Shown here piece after piece: positions 20,439 through 24,779 of a DNA stretch of 24,779 nt (position 1 is its first letter; each line of letters begins with the position of its first letter). The DNA lies in the NCBI GenBank assembly GCA_964431545.1, contig CAYSLC010000063.1:1-24779 (forward strand). The letters run 5' to 3'. Origin of the DNA: CAYSLC01 sp964431545 (GTDB lineage: Bacteria; Desulfobacterota; Desulfobacteria; Desulfobacterales; JAABSP01). The notes beneath the pieces were generated by a model. That model was not told where the DNA came from. It searched no databases and worked only from the letters and a program-made list of their open reading frames with translations. Made by a program: the position numbers and the translations under genes.

Positions 20439-22433
20439 ATGAAACGACACGGATGCACCATTTTTTTCCTTTTTTGCCTATGCGCCGCTGCACTCACTGG
20501 GGTTCAGCCGGGATCACCACTCCATGCCCAGGAGAGTCCACATGACGAAAACAGCCAAACCGGAGAGGTGGTTCTCAATTTCGACGACGCCGACCTCTAC
20601 GAGGTGATCCGAACCTTTGCCGAGATCCTGAACATCAACTACATCGCCGATCCCGGGCTCCGAGGGAAGGTGACCATCCACACGGCCGGGGGCGTCGACC
20701 GGCGGGATCTTTTCCCCATTTTCTACCAGATTTTGCGCGCCAACGGGCTTACAGCCGTCAGAGACGGGAACCTCTACCATATCCTTCCCCTCAAAGAGGC
20801 CCCTCGAAGCCCCATCGAAATACGGATTACAGGATCAGCGGGAGAGGCGCCTCCCGTTCCCACCGGGCAGACGGTAATTCAGATAGTTCCGCTGAGCTTT
20901 ATCTCCGTGGAGGAGATCACCAAAATCCTCACCCCCTTCCTTTCGGCCGATGGATCGATCATCTCGCACCGGGATTCCAACACGCTGCTGATCGTCGACC
21001 GGCGGGAGAACATCCAAAAGGCGTTACAAATCGTCGATGTCTTTGATGTCGATGTGTTCGGGGATTACCTCCACCATTTTTATACCCCCGACTTCATCGG
21101 TGCCGAAGAGGCGGCGAAAACCCTCGGCGACATCTTCTCCTCCTACCGGATCACAAAGGAGGAACTCAACTTCATCGTCCTGGAGAGAATGAACCTCTTG
21201 ATGATCATCAGCCGGGAGCGGCGACTGATGGATCGGGCGATCGAGTTCTTGAAACAGATCGACGTGGAGACCGCGGATGTCGAGCCCCGCATCTTCATCT
21301 ATTCGGTGAAGAACGGGCAGGCGGCGGAGCTGTCCGAATTGCTGAACGGGATCTTCACCGCGGGCGGGGGAGGGGAAGAGAAAGCAAAGGGGGCCAAGAC
21401 GTCGACCGGAAAGGGGGAAGCTGAACCGGAAACGGCGCCCATCGAAACCCCTTTCGGCACCATCGGCCAGGAAAAATCCGAGCCGGCATCCGGCCGGAGA
21501 CGGCCGGCGGCCGGCGGGAACCTCTATGAATCCGGCACCCTGACGGCCAAGGTGAAGATCACTCCGGACGAAATCCGAAACGTGTTGATCATCGAGGCGG
21601 TTCCCAGGGACTATCGGATCATCAAATCGATCCTGGACCGGATCGACATCCTGCCCAGGCAGGTTCTGATCGAGGTCACCATCGCCGAGATCAAGCTCGA
21701 CGCCAAAACGGATCTCGGCGTGGAGTGGTCCTACCTCAAAGGGTCCGGGGGTCAGCCGGAGACCTCCCTTCTGAGCGCCTCCGTGGGAAGCTCGGGGCTC
21801 CAATACACCATCGGTGAAGTGGGCCGGTGGACCTCCGCCCTCTCCGCCCTGGCCACGGAGAACAAGGTCAACATCATCTCTTCCCCCAGCGTCCTGGCCT
21901 CGGACAACAAGGAGGCCAAAATCAACATCTCCACCGAGGTGCCGGTGGCCAGCGCGCAATACCAGTATGATTCCGGCAGCGATCCGATCATTCAGACCAA
22001 CATTCAGTATCGGAACACCGGTGTGATCCTCTCCGTGACACCACACATCAACGAACACGGGCTGGTGAGCATGGACATCAGCCAGGAGGTGAGCGAACAG
22101 AGCGAATCCGTCCAGGTGGGCAACGAGAGCATGCCCTCCTTTTTCAAACGGAGCGTCAATACCTCCCTCACGGTTCATCACGCGCAGACCATCGTCATCG
22201 GCGGACTGATCCGCCAGAACGTCAATGACGGCCGCACCGGGGTTCCATGCCTGGGAAGTATTCCCGGCCTGGAGTTTCTCTTCGGGCGCGCATCCTGGTC
22301 CAAGGACAAGACCGAGTTGATCATTCTCATCACGCCCCAGGTGATCCGGACCCTGGAGGAGGTCGATCTGGTGACCGAGGAGTTCAAAAGTAAGGTGGGG
22401 GAGGTCATGGTCCTGCCGAAGGGTACGCGATGA
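20439..22433 (+). CDS. gspD: Type II secretion outer-membrane secretin GspD
   Basis: This 664-residue secretin forms the outer-membrane channel. A signal peptide (MKRHGCTIFFLFCLCAAALT, cleavage near HAQ-ES) precedes N0 (VLNFDDADLYEVIRTFAEIL), N1/N2 (IQIVPLSFISVEEITKILTP; HFYTPDFIGAEEAAKTLGDI) and N3. N3 is split by a disordered insert of about 50 residues, rich in Gly, Glu and Lys. The secretin core follows: PRQVLIEVTIAEI, VPVASAQYQYDSG, GVILSVTPHINEHGLVSMDI and the hallmark TIVIGGLIRQNV...VPCLGSIPGLEFLFG. The tail is short and I see no clear pilotin-binding extension. The start is unsure: TTG at 20418 overlaps the gspC stop and adds seven residues, with GGAG directly adjacent. The ATG at 20439 gives a normal signal peptide. 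It is last in the T2SS operon. Confidence 0.96.
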   Translation: MKRHGCTIFFLFCLCAAALTGVQPGSPLHAQESPHDENSQTGEVVLNFDDADLYEVIRTFAEILNINYIADPGLRGKVTIHTAGGVDRRDLFPIFYQILRANGLTAVRDGNLYHILPLKEAPRSPIEIRITGSAGEAPPVPTGQTVIQIVPLSFISVEEITKILTPFLSADGSIISHRDSNTLLIVDRRENIQKALQIVDVFDVDVFGDYLHHFYTPDFIGAEEAAKTLGDIFSSYRITKEELNFIVLERMNLLMIISRERRLMDRAIEFLKQIDVETADVEPRIFIYSVKNGQAAELSELLNGIFTAGGGGEEKAKGAKTSTGKGEAEPETAPIETPFGTIGQEKSEPASGRRRPAAGGNLYESGTLTAKVKITPDEIRNVLIIEAVPRDYRIIKSILDRIDILPRQVLIEVTIAEIKLDAKTDLGVEWSYLKGSGGQPETSLLSASVGSSGLQYTIGEVGRWTSALSALATENKVNIISSPSVLASDNKEAKINISTEVPVASAQYQYDSGSDPIIQTNIQYRNTGVILSVTPHINEHGLVSMDISQEVSEQSESVQVGNESMPSFFKRSVNTSLTVHHAQTIVIGGLIRQNVNDGRTGVPCLGSIPGLEFLFGRASWSKDKTELIILITPQVIRTLEEVDLVTEEFKSKVGEVMVLPKGTR

Positions 22434-22513
22434 CTCATACGAAGGGCAGGCGGCATTGCGTACACCCGGGAAGGTTGTCGGATCGAAAAAGACGACACCG
22501 AACTTGATGTGGA

Positions 22514-23461
22514 ATGGTTTTGAAAAAAGCGGGGCACAGGTCGCTTCCGGCCATCGTTCTCCTGTGGATGGTTCTCATCCTTTTTCCTTCCCTTCCATGC
22601 GCCCGGGAAGGGTCGCCACTGCGTTTGGATGTCTGGGTTTCCCGCGAGATCAAGCCATATCTACAGGCCCTTGAGGGGATTCACCGGTTCTCCGATGCCG
22701 ATCCGAACGTGATGGTTGGGGTTCATCGTCTCTATGAGACCGGGGCAACCACCGATTTTCAATTGGAGCAAGCAACGGAAGGCGGCGAAAATGGAACGAT
22801 GATCGCCATCGGACCTGAAGCGACGGATCTCCTCTGGAATGAATCGGCGGTTGCCGACCGGCCCAAAGTCTACGGCATGGTGCTCAACCCGGAGGAGGTG
22901 ATTCGCAAAAGCGGTGAGACCTGCGGAATTTCCCTCAGGATCCCGGTGGCGATTCAGCTCGGGGAGATCCAGAAGGCGCTGCCGTTCATCCAGCGGATCG
23001 GTCTCCTCTACAATCCGGCACACAACGCCGATTTTTTCCGTACAGGCGAATCCGCCGCCGCTTTTCTGGGGCTCGACATCGTGGCCCTTGCCATCTCCGA
23101 TCGAAGGGAGATTCCGGCGGTGCTCCGGAAAAACTGGAAGGGCATCGACGCGTTATGGCTGATACCGGATCGGACGGTGATCTCGGAGCGGCTCATCGAG
23201 TACATCATCAAGGAGGCGGTGTTGCAAAAGGTGCCGGTCATCGGATATAATCGTTTCTTTCACGATTCGGGCGCTGTGGTCTCCTTCGTGTTCGACTACG
23301 AGCGGTTGGGCTTCCAGCTCGCGAAGATCGCCGTGGAACGGTGTGTGACCGGTATCTGCCCCGACCGGATTCCCGCCTTTGAAACCTGGATCAACGAGGA
23401 GGTCGCCCGGAGGCTCGGCCTCGGCGTCCCCGCCGGAGCGGCCAACCGGGACAAGAGGTGA
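22514..23461 (+). CDS. Periplasmic binding protein, ABC_sub_bind (PF04392) type
   Basis: This 315-residue exported protein has a signal peptide (SLPAIVLLWMVLILFPSLPC). The type I periplasmic-binding fold typical of PF04392 follows, with IQRIGLLYNPAHNADFF, GIDALWLIPDRTVISERLIE and KVPVIGYNRFFHDSGAVVSF. The segment around CAR could be a lipobox-like or a normal signal-peptidase I site and cannot be settled by eye. There is no permease or ATPase beside it. Instead its TGA overlaps the ATG of a membrane histidine kinase by one base (TGATG). This suggests the protein is the ligand-sensing partner of that kinase rather than part of a transporter. The ribosome site of the ATG at 22514 is weak; in-frame stops bar an earlier start. 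The ligand is unknown. Confidence 0.85.
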   Translation: MVLKKAGHRSLPAIVLLWMVLILFPSLPCAREGSPLRLDVWVSREIKPYLQALEGIHRFSDADPNVMVGVHRLYETGATTDFQLEQATEGGENGTMIAIGPEATDLLWNESAVADRPKVYGMVLNPEEVIRKSGETCGISLRIPVAIQLGEIQKALPFIQRIGLLYNPAHNADFFRTGESAAAFLGLDIVALAISDRREIPAVLRKNWKGIDALWLIPDRTVISERLIEYIIKEAVLQKVPVIGYNRFFHDSGAVVSFVFDYERLGFQLAKIAVERCVTGICPDRIPAFETWINEEVARRLGLGVPAGAANRDKR

Positions 23462-24779
23462 TGAAACGCTTCGGAATCCATTTCCGCCTGCTCCTTTCGG
23501 CAATCCTTTTGATCTGCTGCACGACCTTCGCCATGGGGTTCCTCGGTGTGAGTATCATCCACCGTTTCGTGCAGTCCCGGTTCGAGGAGCGCATCCAGTT
23601 TCTGACCAAATACCTGGCCCTCAATGCGGAGCTGGGGATCCTCATCGACCACGGGCCGATGCTGGAAGAGCTGGCGAGAAATCTGCTGTCGGAAAAAGAC
23701 ATCGCCGGCGTGATGATCCTCAATGGGGAAGGGGAGGTGCTGGCCCGTGTGAAAAGGGACATCGGCCGCTCCCTGTCCACCATCGAGGCGCCCGTTCTGG
23801 TGAAACAGTCCCATGAGGACAATATGGCGTTTCAGTGGGGCGGGGGAAAGCAGCAGCAACGGGAATTCATCGGCAACGTCCGGGTCACCTACACCACACG
23901 CGAGATCGAGGGGCTGCTGGGGACACTCAAGCGCCGATTCGTCTGGGTGTCCCTTGGATTGACGGTGGCGTGCCTCATCTTCTTCTATTTCATATCAAGA
24001 TCCCTGGTATCGCCGATTCTGAAACTGGCGCAAGCCGCCCGGCAGGTCGCCGCGGGAAACACCCATATCCGGGTCGAACCTTCCCGGATACCGGAGACCC
24101 GGGAGCTGGCCCTCTCCTTCAATGCCATGCTCGACTCCCTGGAATCGAATCGGCGCGCGCTGGAGGAGGCCCATCGGGAGATGCTCCGGAAGAACACCCT
24201 GGCGGAGATCGGCAAGTTCTCCATGATGATCGCCCATGAGGTGAAGAACCCCCTCGGCATCATCAAAAGCTCCTTCGACATCCTCAAAAAAGGGATTTCG
24301 GATTCGCCGAACCACCATACCCTCACCGGCTATATCGAGGATGAAATCGGCCGCCTCAATCAGCTCATCGAGGCCTTTCTCCAGTTCGCCAGGCCGGCCA
24401 GGCCCTCTTTTCAACAGGTGGACGCCAATGAGCTGGTCCGGGAATGCGTCACCCGTTTCGAACTGCAGGCCCTCGACCATCGGACGGCGGTGGAGAAAGA
24501 GATCTCGGCGTCGCCCTGCCCCATCCGTCTCGACGCGGATCTGATGACGCGCTGTCTCCATAACCTTCTGAAAAATGCCTCGGAAGCCAGCGAAGAGGGG
24601 GGGCGGATCATCGTCTCGGCCCGGCGGGAGAACGGATACTGGCGGATGGCGGTGCAAGACGAGGGCAAGGGGATCGATCCGGACCATCGGGAGAAGGTGT
24701 TCGACCCCTTCTTCACCACCCGGGCCAAAGGGACCGGTTTGGGGCTCGCATTCGTGTCCCAGGTGGTCCGAGCCCACAG
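23461..24779 (+). CDS. Membrane sensor histidine kinase (HAMP-HisKA-HATPase), 3' end off window
   Basis: 439 codons are visible before the right edge. The first membrane helix is at about 8-33 and the second at about 160-180. Between them is an extracytoplasmic sensor region of about 125 residues, possibly a single Cache-like domain (RFEERIQFLTKYLALNAELG, DIAGVMILNGEGEVLARV). A HAMP linker (about 178-230) comes next. The HisKA H-box is MIAHEVKNPLG with the phospho-acceptor His259. The HATPase follows, with N-box NLLKNASEAS, G1-like DEGKGI, F-box FFTTRAKG and G2 TGLGLAFVSQVV. The motif style is NtrB/AtoS-like, so an NtrC-type regulator may lie just beyond the window. Only the last few tens of residues should be missing. 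Its start overlaps the binding-protein stop, so they are co-translated. Confidence 0.94.
   Translation, partial: MKRFGIHFRLLLSAILLICCTTFAMGFLGVSIIHRFVQSRFEERIQFLTKYLALNAELGILIDHGPMLEELARNLLSEKDIAGVMILNGEGEVLARVKRDIGRSLSTIEAPVLVKQSHEDNMAFQWGGGKQQQREFIGNVRVTYTTREIEGLLGTLKRRFVWVSLGLTVACLIFFYFISRSLVSPILKLAQAARQVAAGNTHIRVEPSRIPETRELALSFNAMLDSLESNRRALEEAHREMLRKNTLAEIGKFSMMIAHEVKNPLGIIKSSFDILKKGISDSPNHHTLTGYIEDEIGRLNQLIEAFLQFARPARPSFQQVDANELVRECVTRFELQALDHRTAVEKEISASPCPIRLDADLMTRCLHNLLKNASEASEEGGRIIVSARRENGYWRMAVQDEGKGIDPDHREKVFDPFFTTRAKGTGLGLAFVSQVVRAH

Noticed and set aside
1..24779. tRNA/rRNA genes, CRISPR arrays, insertion sequences or attachment sites
   Set aside because: None seen by reading; no spaced direct-repeat array, no transposase frame and no cloverleaf-like segment recognised.

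Overview
The window is about 25 kb of GC-rich, tightly packed bacterial DNA with about 26 protein genes. I see no RNA genes, no CRISPR array and no insertion sequence. The gene content points to a Desulfobacterota (deltaproteobacterial) genome. The clues are an EF-G of the mitochondrial-EFG1-like (spdEFG1) type, an MglA-type GTPase with Roadblock partners, a type II secretion (T2SS) operon with pseudopilins, and frequent TTG starts. No 16S or other definitive marker is present, so this placement is an inference.

Left part (1-4970): a LivK-type branched-chain amino-acid binding protein runs off the left edge on the minus strand. Facing away from it are a small FKBP/SlyD-like protein with a Cys-rich tail, an EF-G gene whose 5' leader holds a strong promoter followed at once by an intrinsic-terminator-like hairpin, and an unassigned P-loop ATPase.

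Middle minus-strand cluster (4971-8305): a strong sigma70-type promoter drives, in transcription order, Roadblock protein 1, an MglA-like small GTPase, Roadblock protein 2, an acidic/coiled-coil protein of unknown function and a zinc-ribbon plus FHA protein. The first four genes all appear to start with TTG, each 8 nt after AGGAGG. Two of them share a nearly identical 26-bp leader and start. This looks like a compact GTPase switch module with two candidate GAP-type Roadblock partners and a phosphothreonine reader, and it is the most unusual part of the window.

Central plus-strand genes (8475-11888): glucose-6-phosphate isomerase (pgi), translationally coupled to the DJ-1/PfpI protein ElbB, then two exported helix-hairpin-helix (ComEA-like) proteins separated by a good terminator.

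Right part (11950-24779): a T2SS operon in the order gspE-F-G-H-I-J-K-L-M-C-D with very short gaps or overlaps. It encodes the cytoplasmic ATPase, inner-membrane platform, five pseudopilins, the GspL/M/C assembly proteins and the secretin. Directly downstream are a PF04392-type periplasmic binding protein and an overlapping HAMP-containing sensor histidine kinase that is cut by the right edge. These two probably form a sensing pair.
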